Below are positions 1 through 11,991 of a stretch of DNA of 64,000 nucleotides, piece by piece. Both the position numbers and the translations under genes were made by a program. Every line of letters begins with the position of its first letter. Position 1 is the first letter of the stretch. The DNA comes from Coptis chinensis (Eukaryota > Streptophyta > Magnoliopsida > Ranunculales > Ranunculaceae), in the NCBI GenBank assembly GCA_015680905.1, contig CM027381.1, positions 88,003,501 through 88,067,500 on the forward strand, written 5' to 3'. The notes under the pieces are model-generated. The model was not told the DNA's origin. It saw only the letters and a program-made list of their open reading frames with translations, and searched no databases.

Positions 1-186
1 TAATACTACTGAACCGTACAACTTTTTCCCTTCTTCATGTCAGGTATATATGCGGTGTGCCTGTGTTGTAAACCAAAACTTTGAGTTCAAATTAGAACTT
101 ATTTAAGTCATTGACAAAACACAAATGGTTCACATGAAAGTAAAGGGAAAATACCTTTTGTATGCCACTTCCATTTACGTGTATCC

Positions 187-1227
187 TTATGCCGCTACAT
201 CGGTAGCCACCAAAATTGGAGTCTGACAACCATTCTTAAATGAGCTCAATGCATGCTCCCTTTCCTACAAACACAATCATATGACTTGGAACACATTAGA
301 ATAAGACTATAAAAAATGTCACCATTTTTGTATTGGTCTTTAACTTAAAATAACTTAGAAGCTTATCTAATACTTATTTTTACCTTTTTGGAGAAACCAA
401 AAAGTGACCCTTTAACTCCAGATTTCTTATCAGATGGTTAAGACTGTCTGTCCATACAGCTATTCATTTTCACTCTATAACTTCCTAAGGTACTTGCACA
501 ATCCATTAAAAACAAATTCTTGATATATCTGAAATTACTCTTTGACCCATCTATATTAATAAATAGGACGTGATATAAACCAACTAACCAAAGTGTAGAC
601 TGTAGACACACAAAGGAACAAAGAGTAATGTAGACACTTCTCAAAATGACGTTCTAAGCAAGATGACTAACGTGTTTTGCATATCGATCATTTAGGAAAA
701 TAGAATTCTACAATTGAACATTGAAGAAGTGAGCAAGGAATACAATAAACAGGATATATTCGCTAACCAAAGCTTTTACAGTTCCAATTACCTGCTGTGA
801 TCTATCACCATAAATTGTACTTGCTGGAAAACCATTCGAGCACAACCAATATTCCAGTGAGTCGGCTCCTTTCTTTGTCTCCACAAAAATTAAAGTCAGA
901 GCTTGCTGTGAAAGCAATAACAGGAATCACTAAACAACAGTTCACACAATAAAATATTAAAGAAACCAAGTCAAAAAGGGGAAAGTAAGATAGGAAGAAT
1001 AGAAGACTATATGAAGCCAGCATTGACAAATTATCCAGTGACATGGTAGGGAAAGCTATAGGAAACAACCCATATCAACTGTACTACCTTTCCATGAGAT
1101 CCATTCTCCCTTTGAGCATGAAAAAAGGTCCATGAGGTGGCTTATCTTATCTTACTCCCCGAACATACTCAACTCTTTGAACAATCAAATTGGTACTTGA
1201 ACCAATCTTTCCAACAAACCCAGAAAA
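187..1227 (-). pseudogene. DEAD-box RNA helicase fragment (DDX3/Ded1-like), decayed
   Basis: Three consecutive exon remnants on the minus strand match the C-terminal helicase lobe of plant DDX3/Ded1-type helicases (the RH11/RH37/RH52 group). About 1227-1088 encodes GSSTNLIVQRVEYV and then HAQRENGSHGK, ending at a GT donor. 905-792 is a clean 38-codon exon between AG and GT with [18 protein letters not shown] and GDRSQQ. 264-187 starts after AG with EREHALSSFKNG and continues into motif V, TPILVATDVAA. Breaks: a frameshift before SHLMD, an extra T in a T run before HAQREN, and TAA at 187-189 where the family has the Arg of AARG. The Q-motif/DEAD lobe was not found upstream and the following exons were not found downstream. 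Exon order and spacing look like a former gene with introns, not a processed copy. Non-functional as read. Confidence 0.8.
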
Positions 1228-4200
1228 ATGTAATTTTAGAGTTTTTTCAAATAAATATGAGTTGCCAAAGATGTTTTTTTCTTGAAAAAGAAAAGGAAAG
1301 TTATATGGAAGTGTAACTGTGTAAGTATTTAGGAATTCCAAAGACGCAAACTCAATGGGATTGTATAGTGGATAACCAACGTCATGTCCTTTTAGGTGAA
1401 CAAATTTGATAGAGTAGATAATCAAACTAAGAAAGTGAGAAAGACACATAATTTTACAGTTATGAAAGAAAATTATAGCTTATGGAATTAGTACATTAGT
1501 GATAAGGAAAACAGAGAATATATCAAACCTACTCGGGCAACACACCACACCCACCATGAATGAAATCACTCACTTCAACAAATTGAATGACACAAATAAT
1601 GATACTATCTTCTTCGTCTTCACGTCGAGTTCTTATTTGGTTTTAAACTATATATTTTATTGTCCCATGGCAAAGAAAGTTTAAGATTAAAAAACAAAGC
1701 TATACATATATTTCAAAGCTATGATCTCAATTCGATTCTTGGTGTCTATGGAATTCACTAAAATAAGTTTATTCTAACCATTGTAATTGTTCCTCAAAAT
1801 TCCTTAATTGTACATATCGCCCAAGACACTAAATCAAATAAAAAAATACAATTCAAGTAATTATTATCCGTAAGCTTTTGACCCGATTCTAGCTAACTAT
1901 TCTTGGTGTCCCCGACGAGACCCTCGAGTTTTCCATTTCCATTCAGAATTATAGATTTAACGGAACAATGGGGAATAGTAAGACGCTTCTTTCATTACCC
2001 TTTATAATAAAAAAACACAATAAAATAAGTTTATTCTAACCATTGTAATTGTTCCTTAAAATTGATGCCTTAAGTACTTTCCCTTTCCATCCATTGAATT
2101 GTTCCCTTCTCCTTTTCCATAAACCTCGATTCTCAGCCCCATCCTCCATTACCGGTTCTAGTTGTTCTTTGATTCTTCTAATATCCAACTCATTTAAGTT
2201 CCACCGTGTCGCCAAACGTGATCTTCAGAGATTCTTGGTGTCCACAAATTTTTCCATTTCCATTCCAGGTCTAATTATAGAGTTTAAACGGAACAATAAT
2301 CTCGAATAGTAAGACTCACATTTCTTTCATTACCCTTTATAATAAAAAACATAACAATATACAATCAAAGAAAACTTGTTTTTGATCAAATTCTTCCATC
2401 ATGCTATCAATGCTCAAATTACATATAAGAGTTCATCATATGGATATGTAAATCATTCCACCCAATCAAAGTACTTATAATAGTTTTCTCTGATATCGTA
2501 AATATTCAGATTACTCAACCACGGACTTGATCAACTGGACCCTTCCGCTGATTTTGTATTATTATATGACAACCGTTAGTTATAATAACCAGATACTTCA
2601 GCGGTAAATTTAGTCAATTAACATTAAGATCTATCGACACAAATTTATAATCCCCATTCATAAAAGTTTTCCGCCAAATTTGGAAAATAGGTACCTAAGT
2701 TTAATTTGTACATATCGCCATGTCCAAGACACTAAATCAAATAAAAAAATACTCTATACATGTAGATATGGCTCACTCAAAATAACCAATTTGCATAGCT
2801 TCAAAACGTTCAAGTAATTATTCTCATTATCCGCCTAAAGTAATTCCCAAAGACTTTCGCTTGAAGCTGAGCTGTCTCTACTAATTGCTTAATTGTCTTA
2901 AAGTTAATTGGGTGTTATGTTTAATTATCTCTTTGTAAGGTTAGTTATCATATATTTATTTCTTTGTAAAGTTCCTCTTTCATCAATCCATATCTCTATT
3001 TTGTTTGAACTACTGATTCTATACCTTACCAACTGTACAAATAGTAAAGGTGAATCTAGCTAAGAGCACGATGAATAGATGAACAATTATCCCTTGGTCA
3101 AAATTTGAGGATATACCGATATAGTTGATTACTTGATTGTTTCAGAAACACAATATTCACAAATATTTTACAACAAATATGTTGTTAGATTCCTTGTGGG
3201 TTTAGATGTAGTAGTTCATTGTAAGAGTAATACACTACTTAATATACTTGGAAGCAGATTAGGAAAAAAAAACAAAGTACAACTTAACATTTAACATTGT
3301 ACCCAAGTTTTCAACTTAACATTATTACCTTGAGAGCCACCCAACATCTTAAGGGCATTTGCAGATCGTCGGTGCAAATTTGGTGACCGACATCTCCTCG
3401 CTTTGCTATGAATCTGTGAGTTTGGAGTAGAGGCCATTAAAAATTAAAGATTATCTTCTTCGTTGCAAAACCATGAGGTGATTTCTTCTTCATCAGTATA
3501 TATATATTTTTAAAAAAATACCTCAATTTTTCTCAAAATCGTAAAAAAAAATGAAAATCTTCAGAGATAATTTGTTTGGGTTCTTTACCGGAGTTGAATC
3601 CGGAAAGTAAGAGGAGAAGAAAGTGTTTTAGACGGAGAAGAAAGGGGTTTTTCTAAGTGTTGTGACCGAATTGGTTTTTTGGGTTTAACTTTAATATTGG
3701 AGAGGAAACCACAAATTACTACATAGGGGTTTATCGAGTTTTTTAGTGTTTTGTTCGATGTAAAGGTTTTTTTACTTCCTATTTAGTCTCATATTTTTTC
3801 TAAATTCCCTGGCGGCGTGGGCGGACTCTAATGAGCCCGAAAAAGGATATATATATATATATATATATATAAAGATAAAGAGGGGCTTTGTAATGTTCAA
3901 TAAAGTCTTAGTATATGTATAGATTCAAGTTTAGGCTAATACCTTTTGGCTAACCGCGATGGATTTGAATCTTATGTGGCATCTTAAATGGCACACATAG
4001 GTATATAGGTCTTAAATTAGCATCAGTACCAATCACACTTTCAATTTGTCATAAATTACCCATTTTGTTTGCTTTATAAACACAAAAAAAGAGAGGAAAA
4101 TTAAGACCTAATAATTAAGTTTAGTGTACTTTCGTAGCACAGTGAGACGAAACAACAGATGGCCCCAAAGCCATTTTTCAGATCCTACTTCACCTTTAGA

Positions 4201-4373
4201 GAGTTTTTTTTGTGAGACTTCGAGTGTTTGACAAAGGTTGGGTTTTGTTTTATTGTTGATTGATGTGTTGGGTTTTGGTATTGGAAGATATACAATCTAA
4301 TTCAAAATAGAGACGGAGTGTTTTAAAATGAAACGAAGGTTCAATGGATTTTGCTAATACGCTTTCCATTTTA
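1228..4373. other. AT-rich intergenic DNA with internal duplications
   Basis: No gene seen. Parts are degenerate duplicates of each other. The segment at about 1761-1830 recurs near 2020-2065 and in part near 2700-2745 (shared core AAGACACTAAATCAAATAAA). The segment at 1903-2015 recurs at 2233-2350 (TTCTTGGTGTCC ... CATTACCCTTTATAATAAAA). A TA microsatellite lies at 3847-3871. This looks like an old repeat broken up by indels; class unknown. Confidence 0.55.
3847..3871. repeat. (TA)n microsatellite
   Basis: Pure alternating AT run of about 12 units. Confidence 0.9.
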
Positions 4374-4512
4374 AGTAGGAGACTTTTTTTCTCCGCTTTT
4401 TTCTTAATCCATCCTGATTTCCCGTGACTAAAAAGTAGGTACTTAAAATTTGCTGACGTGGACACCCTCAAAGAAGAGGAAAAGGGACTACTATTATATA
4501 TATATAAAGATA
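4374..4512 (+). repeat. Dispersed 140-bp repeat, copy A
   Basis: Shares with 10724-10887 the blocks AAGTRGGAGAC, TTTTTTTCTCC, ACTTAAAATT, ACGTGGACACCCTCA, GGAAAAGGGACT and an end of TATATATATATAAAGATA. Partial relatives of the 5' half lie near 7660-7735 and 8634-8702. No terminal inverted repeat or ORF is evident. It may be the 3' end of a longer dispersed element. Class not recognised. Confidence 0.6.
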
Positions 4513-4761
4513 TTATGACAAGAAATTGCACAAAGGGGCATTGTGGTTCTATTAGTATAGGCCCTACTCATAAAGGTAATAAAGGAAAACAATTACTTTA
4601 ACTTCGAGGACAAACACCCAAATGACCAAAAGTTGACATGCTAATCCATATATACAAAGAGAGAAATTATATACCTTCAGTATGTGTCTTGTATTAGCCA
4701 AGAACATTGGAATGGAATCAAGATTAGCAATTTTTTTTTGTTTTTTGCAACCTGTTGTGAC

Positions 4762-4952
4762 CATAGTTAGGGATTTCGGAATTTCGATAAATCCAAAAAC
4801 CGAAATTCATTAAATTTCGACCCTATCACATTCGGAATTTCGAATGCTTTTGAAATTTCGGATATTTCGACTCTATATTTGGAATTTCGGTTTTTTGAAA
4901 AACCAAAATATTAGGCGGAATTCCGAAGTTTCGTTCGGAATCACGAACACTG
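4762..4952. mobile_element. hAT-type MITE, 8-bp TSD GTTGTGAC
   Basis: A 191-bp element bounded by exact 8-bp duplications GTTGTGAC at 4754-4761 and 4953-4960. The ends are imperfect inverted repeats: CATAGTTAGGGATT on the left, CAGTGTTCGTGATT read inward from the right. The interior is built from reiterated AATTTCGG-like motifs in both orientations, so the RNA could fold back. It encodes nothing. An 8-bp TSD with CA..TG ends fits the hAT superfamily. Confidence 0.8.
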
Positions 4953-5404
4953 GTTGTGACAGCAAGCCCATTAGCAACTGCCAAATGGAATTTCTAATTT
5001 CTAACAAAATAAGTTACATACATGTACAAAGAAATCGCGCCCTTTTTTTTTTTTTTGAGATATCTAGTCTCATGTACCTTCCATATAGATTCAAACACCA
5101 AACTTCTGCTACCAAGACATGTACGTGGCGGGTGGTCATATCAGCAAATGACAATGTTCACCTAAAGGCATATAGCAACAAATTCAAAGTTAACAATTTT
5201 CAGCCAGAGAGACAATCAAAGATCCAAATAAAAGAAGAATTATGACACAATATGCAATAAGCTTTTCACAATTACTAAACTGAAAGTGCAGCAGACAATT
5301 AAGAAATCTTCACATTATGACACCCAAACCATATCATTATATTTGGTGAAAAAGAAAAATCCCACAAAAACTTATAAAAACAAAGTAATAATGAAAATTA
5401 ATAG

Positions 5405-5486
5405 ATAGGAACTCGGTGGATTTAAACCACTATCTCTTGAGATATACTTCCACACTCAAGTGCTCTTCCATGGAGCTAAAGATCTA
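5405..5486 (-). repeat. tRNA-like sequence, probable SINE head or tRNA relic
   Basis: The minus strand shows a pol III A-box-like TAGCTCCATGGAAGAGC (5478-5462) and a B-box-like GGTTTAAATCC (5428-5418) at tRNA-like spacing, with an arm CTTGAG/CTCAAG between them. It is no complete tRNA: the acceptor stem is not convincing. A tRNA-derived SINE head or a decayed tRNA gene explains it. The tail on the minus side shows no clear poly-A or poly-T end. Confidence 0.45.
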
Positions 5487-8400
5487 GATCTTAATACATA
5501 GAAGCATAACGTGCAATGCAAGATAAACCAAATTAGAATAGGTATTGGTAATTGACAATTTCATATTTTTATTAAAACTTTGTAATCATAATGGCAACTA
5601 TAAATCAAATTAGATATATTATTGAAGCTTACTCACAGTTTCTTGTGTATGTTATGGTATGAACATTGCGGGGAAACTGATGCTTGTGCTATTAATAATA
5701 ATTAGAGTCCAATGATCTACTCCAGGGGCTGGAAAGGTCGTATCATCGTTTTTGAGGTGTATATGGATTCAACAGGTGCAAGATGCTCAAACTAAAGCTT
5801 CTTACTGCTAGTCACTTGGTTTTAGTCCACAACAACAAAAATTGATATCAACATGAAAATATTCAATAGACATACATTAATATTAAGAGTATGGTATCTT
5901 ACCAATGGAGAGTTTTTTATAATTTATGGACCCTGTCTAAGTGTCCACGCATTTGAATGTTCAGTTGGGACCTAAGGGTCCTTGCAACTGATAGATATGC
6001 ATCTTTGTGGTCTCGAGTTATTGACATCATAAAGAAAAAAATGTATGATCCACATAGGTCTTGCAACATTCAAACATTCCCGATACCCATAAGTTAGCTA
6101 AATACATATATAAACAGTGCAAAAGAGAATGAAGTGAAATCCGCCGAGAAGGAAACCAAGTAACCATATAAACAAAGTAAGAGCAATCAATTGATAGGGA
6201 TTACCTAACTTGAAAAATTTGTGATGCTTACAAAGGTTACCCTCATATGGATATTATTCTCAACTGATGTGACATGTATCAAGTTAACCAACAATTTCCA
6301 GGGTATTTCATTCCGTTACCAAATTCACATTTGTAGGGTAACCTGTCAAGAACGGGAAACTAAGTTAACCAACAAATACGACTATGAAGAGGCAAAGGGT
6401 CATGCACTTTAGAAAGGAGGGTTACTTGAACATAATGGTTCCAATGAAAGTGACCCAAAGAGCAGCATCCCAAATGGTGGAGAAATGAGAGCTTTTAAGA
6501 ATACACACGGTGGTAATCTAAGTTGGCCATCTGCAATTAATATTCTAAAACTGTTACGTTATGGAAAAAAATAATAATTATGTGCATAAATAATAATGTA
6601 GGTAGTCACAACCTAAATACATTTGCAATTCACTCACAAAATTTATATACAACACTCAATAATAAAAAGATAATAAAATGGAAATAGTAAATAAAGTGAT
6701 TCCGAGTCATTTATATTCTTCACAAATGATTTAATGATGTTGCCACAAAAAAAAAACAATGGGCTAAATTAAAAATTCTCTGTGATGAGATGGATAAACA
6801 TGTTGTAAATATTTACTTGGGCCCAACCCGAATTTCAATGGGCTAATTTGTTTTGCCGGCCCGTGCTTCACATTGCATTGGTCTAGTACGTGTATTAACA
6901 CTTTTTAAATTATGTTAATCTCCTGCCGTTCGTACCTTCTAATACCAATGTCTCCCTCCAATCAAAACTCTTGGCAACTTCTAGAGTGTGGTATCATCTT
7001 TTTTTCTATTAGTTTTATTCTTCTGGACCAATCATGAATACAACATTCACTTCTACGAATAAGTATTACATGAGCAAAATTTAGGCATAGTGCAAATAAC
7101 TTCACAAAAACTATAAATTACTACTACTTAAAAGTTAAAAATGACTAAATTCTTGGAAATAAAGATGCTTATTTAAAATGTAAATGAATGAAATTCTTCA
7201 TCTGTGATTCACACATACCTTTGCCACACTAAAACCCCCAAGTCTTCATTGGTCAAGTTGACTTCTTGATATATCTTGGATGAGTTTCCTAACAGGTTAT
7301 GTGATTGTAAATGCGGATATCAATCTTAGAACTATATCGAACCCACTACTTGTATCTAAAATTTACTTGAGAAAAAACTACATATTACATTAACAAATGT
7401 GCAAAACAAACGAAAAAAATTAGAAAAAAAAATCAAAGAAAGTGATGGCACAATTCTGTAGTCATGTAAGTTCAAAGCTGTCAACAAATGCAATCGTGTT
7501 AAACTACAAAAAAGAACCTCTGGCAAAGAAAAGAAAACCCACAACTAAAAACCCAAGTAGGAAGAAAAAAAATAAAAAAAACTTGCTTTTACCTCATGAT
7601 TATGCCCACCATTATGAAGTTAATTCCCAGTAGATTAATCTTCATGGGATGAGAGAGGAGGAAAGATGATGGGTTTTGTGGAGTCGGTTAAACTTCTTTT
7701 TTTTTCTCCACTTTTTTCGTAATCCCCCTGTGACATATAAGAAACGCTTCATGAGCCATTTAATAACCGATTCACATCGATTGTAATCATCAATTAAAAT
7801 CTTAGTATACCACTAAGCATGTCAGATCTAATTAAGTAATCAACAGTCAAACACATATAGACCACACAAAAAAGACTACTACGGGTACTGCGAAAAAAGG
7901 TCGTTATTTAGTTGGCTAACAAAAATAAATGAGAATATAAACCAATTGCATAAAAGCAAAGGCTATTCACATGGTTTTAAAATTTTCTGGTCCGAAGTTG
8001 CCTACAACATTAATGGCAACAACAAAGCAACTACTCAAAAGAAGAAAACGACAAATACCAAAACGTATCTTGTTTACTACATTAGTCAATCGACATTTTG
8101 GGACTAACAAAATTTTCTAAGAATTCTTTTTGTTTTATGACGATATGCACTGTCTTCTTACATAAATCTTGGTGGTGTACTGTAGTATCTATGCATTAAG
8201 TATAGTGTGACCGCTGTTCGAGTTGACAAAGTATAAACAAAAATAAATTTAAACCTTTTTCTCAACAGAAGTTTGAATCCCACCCAAAGAAGACTAATAC
8301 TACTTATTAGGAGTCATGCCTTCCCTTCTTTTCTTCTATAAAATTTATTCTCTTTTATTCTTCCTGATCTCAACCATATTATCTTCTCTTCTTATGTATC

Positions 8401-10269
8401 TACTGCTACTTTATACCTATTCCTTCTCACTTCAGTACTCGTGTTTGGTCATAAAGACATATTTAATACTCAAATATAATTAATATCTGGATCTTGAAAA
8501 TAGTTTAATTATTTGAAAACAGATCTAATTTGGAGGTGAAAAAGGTTTTGGGGTTTTTGAGGATTGGGAATTTTTTCTTAGGGTCGGCGGAAGAGAAAAG
8601 AAGGTTTGGTTTTTTAAATCGCGGGGTTTTTTTGGGTTTAGCCTTTCTATTTTGAGTGGGAGACTTGGAGGGCCAGTTTTCTTGGGCAGTTTTTTTCGCC
8701 TAGTCTTTTGAATTTCAGCTTCCATAATATGCCATTAGGCCACAAAAGCATCATCATGTTCCCAACTATTGGTATTGATAGTTAAAGAGTTTGAGATGAG
8801 CTATATCTAAATTTTAGAGAGTCCAAATAAACAGGGAATGCTGAAAATTAGGAGCACCTCCCGATATTTGTTGTTTTCTCCTTTGTTTATTCAGAAAACA
8901 TAGTCACTCCCTGATCTTGATTGCCATTAAAAATAGTAACACTTAACCCAAACCCAAGGAACGAAGGGTTTTGGTTTTCTTAGAAATAGAGATAACAAAA
9001 ACAAAAACACTCCATCTTCGTCTCAATTCACTTACCAAGCCCTTCTCCCGTTTCAAAGCAAGGTCCAACGAACTAAAATAGTATAGCCTAGCAGTCAAGA
9101 TTTATGACTCAAAAGCTATTGTTCCTAAAATGGTAACGATCCTAGTTCCATAATAAAGTCCTTTACTTGGGTTCAAATTCCCAAGCAACATAATAGGTAC
9201 TCCAACTTTTCATTGAAGAACATGTGTTAGTTTACACACCAAACATTTCCAATGTTTTAGAAATTGATGGGATACAAAATTAATAAACCAACTACTTTAC
9301 TTTCACGGAATCGAGACTAATTGAGTATTGTTTATAACCCCACCCCACTTAAATGTTTTACATGAACCAACTATTTTTTCCATTACTATGGCATAGTAAT
9401 TAATAAACCTGTTGAAAAAAAAATTACCCAAAAACTACATGTGAGTGTGTGAATGATAAAACAAAGAATCTCATCTTTTTACTAATTCAATTTCTCAAAT
9501 GAGAGAAGTAAGCATTGCAGTAAGTAACTATATGTTGCATGTGTCTATCTATTGGAGGAATCAAGTGTTGTTGCTCTTTACTTCTTTTACTGTTTGAAGT
9601 AGAAAAGTTAATATCACGAGAACCCGATAATTAATAAGACCAAATGGAATAATAGTTAAGTAAATGAAGAACAACAAAAAGTACTATCCAGTGAAAAAGT
9701 GAGCATGGTATGAGTGGCGGTTATTTAAAGCATTTAGACCTTGACAAAGGACTGCAATTTAAAAGAAATGTCACCCTACTGTACTAAAAAAAGCATAAAG
9801 TCATAGATACGTACTGTTCATCAATCAACAGAAGATCCAAGCTTATACAGTGGTTGCCTTCATTTTGATCTGCAACTGAAAAAAGATACAAACATATCAA
9901 TCAACTCTACAATATCTAATACAAAGAAAAAGAGCTGCTATAAAAGAAACAATATAGTGTTGTTAAACAACAGTACTAATCGGGAATAATTAATTGCACA
10001 TAGTGATGGTAATGAATTCAAATGTAAACATATAGTATGAATCTAATTTACCTATTGTTGGCCTTCAAAACCATATGAATCACGATTTGAAAGGAACATT
10101 CTCGCTAGAATATTGCTTGGCATTTTGTCAAACAGCATATGGTATAAAGAAAGTGTGGAAGAAGGAGAACAAAATGGGATGGAGAGAAGAGAAGAAGAAC
10201 CTTCCTAAAGAGGCCATTTTCTCTGTTGTCGGGAAGAAACCGATTCAAGTTTGATGAAGGAATCGCCAT

Positions 10270-10290
10270 TTATATATATATATTATATAG

Positions 10291-10333
<43 letters not shown>
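10270..10333. repeat. (TA)n microsatellite, interrupted
   Basis: About 64 bp of alternating TA, interrupted once near 10284-10292. It joins an A/T-only stretch on the right. Confidence 0.9.
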
Positions 10334-10335
<2 letters not shown>

Positions 10336-10723
10336 ATTTTTTTTTTTTATAGAATCAAGTGTGGCAACCATTGAGAACAAAGCAGTGAAATGAAAAGTTC
10401 GTAAATTTGTTGTTTTTGGATTAAAAAAAAACAAAATAAACTTTAGCAAACAATTAAATAGAAGGTTACTAAATTTTGTTATTTAGATAGGTACCTCAGA
10501 GAATGCATCGAAAGCAGAAGGAAGAATGGAATTATTTGGCTGATCTGAATCCTCGAATCTTGAACTGTTTCTATCTGATTCTTTTTCTTCTTTGGTGTCG
10601 TCGTAGTCATCGTGATCATCTTCTTCACTTAGAAAACTTTTGAAGTTGGGTTGTTTTTAATTTTAGTCGTGGGGTTTTTTTTTTTTTTTTTTGGGAACAG
10701 TCGTGGGTTTTTTAGGCGGGTTT

Positions 10724-10887
10724 CTGTTCTAAGTGGGAGACATCTATCGCAGTTTTTTTCTCCATTTTTTTTCGTAATCTCTCTCTCCTCCTGATTTCTC
10801 ATGAGTAAAAAGGGTACTTAAAATTAGCCTACGTGGACACCCTCAGAGAGCAGGAAAAGGGACTGCTATTATATATATATAAAGATA
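10724..10887 (+). repeat. Dispersed 140-bp repeat, copy B
   Basis: Second good copy of the family at 4374-4512, in the same orientation. It has the same ACGTGGACACCCTCA block and the same GGGACT..TATTATATATATATAAAGATA end. It is slightly longer through CT-rich and T-run expansion. Confidence 0.6.
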
Positions 10888-11465
10888 GGCACATAGCAAA
10901 GGAATTTTGGTACAATTCTCCACGTGCGGCAAGTTTCACATACTATATGCATACCTATTATACCACACATAATAAGATCTTTAATGCTTTAACTCCCTCT
11001 TGTTTACATACACCAAAGTATTTTTCAATCACAAAATTAAGGGCATATCTAGGTAGTGGTAGTATTTTATTCAAATTTGAAGACGAAATTTAGATAAATT
11101 GGACTCAAATTTTGACCAATTCTAAGTGGTTGCAAATATCATTCGCAAATTTGGAATAGGGTGGGCGCGACAAAATAAAAAAAATAACTCGCGCGACATT
11201 AACAATGACGCACGACAGTACCACTGGCACTGTGGTCTGGTCAAAGTAAAAAAAAAAATTGGGGCAACTTTACCACTATCGCTCCATATCCGCATCCGAA
11301 ATCTCAAATTTGTGAACAAGAATGCAACTAGACAAGTGATGCGACCGAATTTGTTTCCACCAAGAGTTGGATTTCCATAAAATTCCAAGTTTTGGAAGCG
11401 AAGTTGAGAGTTGATACTACCACATAGAGATAGAGATGCTCTAAAATCTTTTATTCATTTATAAG

Positions 11466-11828
11466 CAAGCCCCAAAATATCGTCAATATATCCGATATAT
11501 TTCCAATATATATCGTTTTTTTGGTACACCAACATGGATATATTCGATATATCTCAACCGAATATTGAATATTTTTTTTTCTGATATATATCGCAATTTA
11601 TGATATAACGATATATATCGACCGATATATATGATATAAATTGTTTACTTTGATCTAAAAATATTTGTTGACAATATTTCTGATATAATCGATGATATTT
11701 TTGATATATCGATATACAAAACAAAATTTTGATTGGTTAACAAAAAAATAGATATCTCCTATATATCCGATATATATCGGTTTTTGAATACATCGAAATA
11801 TTCACCGAATTCGATATTTTGGGCCTTG
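11466..11828. mobile_element. AT-rich MITE abutting the CDC73 promoter
   Basis: Terminal inverted repeats of 17 bp: CAAGCCCCAAAATATCG at 11466-11482, and CAAGGCCCAAAATATCG read inward from 11828 (one mismatch). Flanks are TTTATAAG at 11458-11465 and TTTATAAA at 11829-11836, a 7/8 match that reads as an 8-bp target-site duplication. The interior is a mosaic of ATATATCG/CGATATAT motifs in both orientations. Length 363 bp, non-coding. The 8-bp TSD suggests an hAT-like element. Confidence 0.65.
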
Positions 11829-11830
11829 TT

Positions 11831-11838
11831 TATAAATA
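11831..11838 (+). promoter_or_regulatory. Probable CDC73 TATA box
   Basis: TATAAATA lies 154 bp before the CDC73 ATG, with a 5' leader free of other ATG codons in frame. It sits inside the right target-site duplication of the adjacent MITE. Inferred from sequence only. Confidence 0.45.
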
Positions 11839-11991
11839 CCGGAATATCAAATTCCTGGCGATTGAAGAAGTTATTAGGGGGCGCTCTAAATAGAAAAGTT
11901 AGAATCCAATCGAAATAAGATTAGAAGGCAAACGCCAAACGACTTGATCACACGAACACAAAAAAAACTTGAAAAATCACATCTTTACATC

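Larger units (their letters stand above)
4961..11457. other. Gene-poor AT-rich region
   Basis: Apart from the short repeats listed separately, no gene was recognised. Reading frames here are short, lack family resemblance and are broken by A/T runs. A run of TA repeats at 10270-10333 and fragments of the 140-bp dispersed repeat (7660-7735, 8634-8702, 10724-10887) account for some of it. Confidence 0.5.

Noticed and set aside
11060-11420. Possible MITE with GTGGTAGTAT inverted ends
   Set aside because: Only 10 bp match and no target-site duplication was found.
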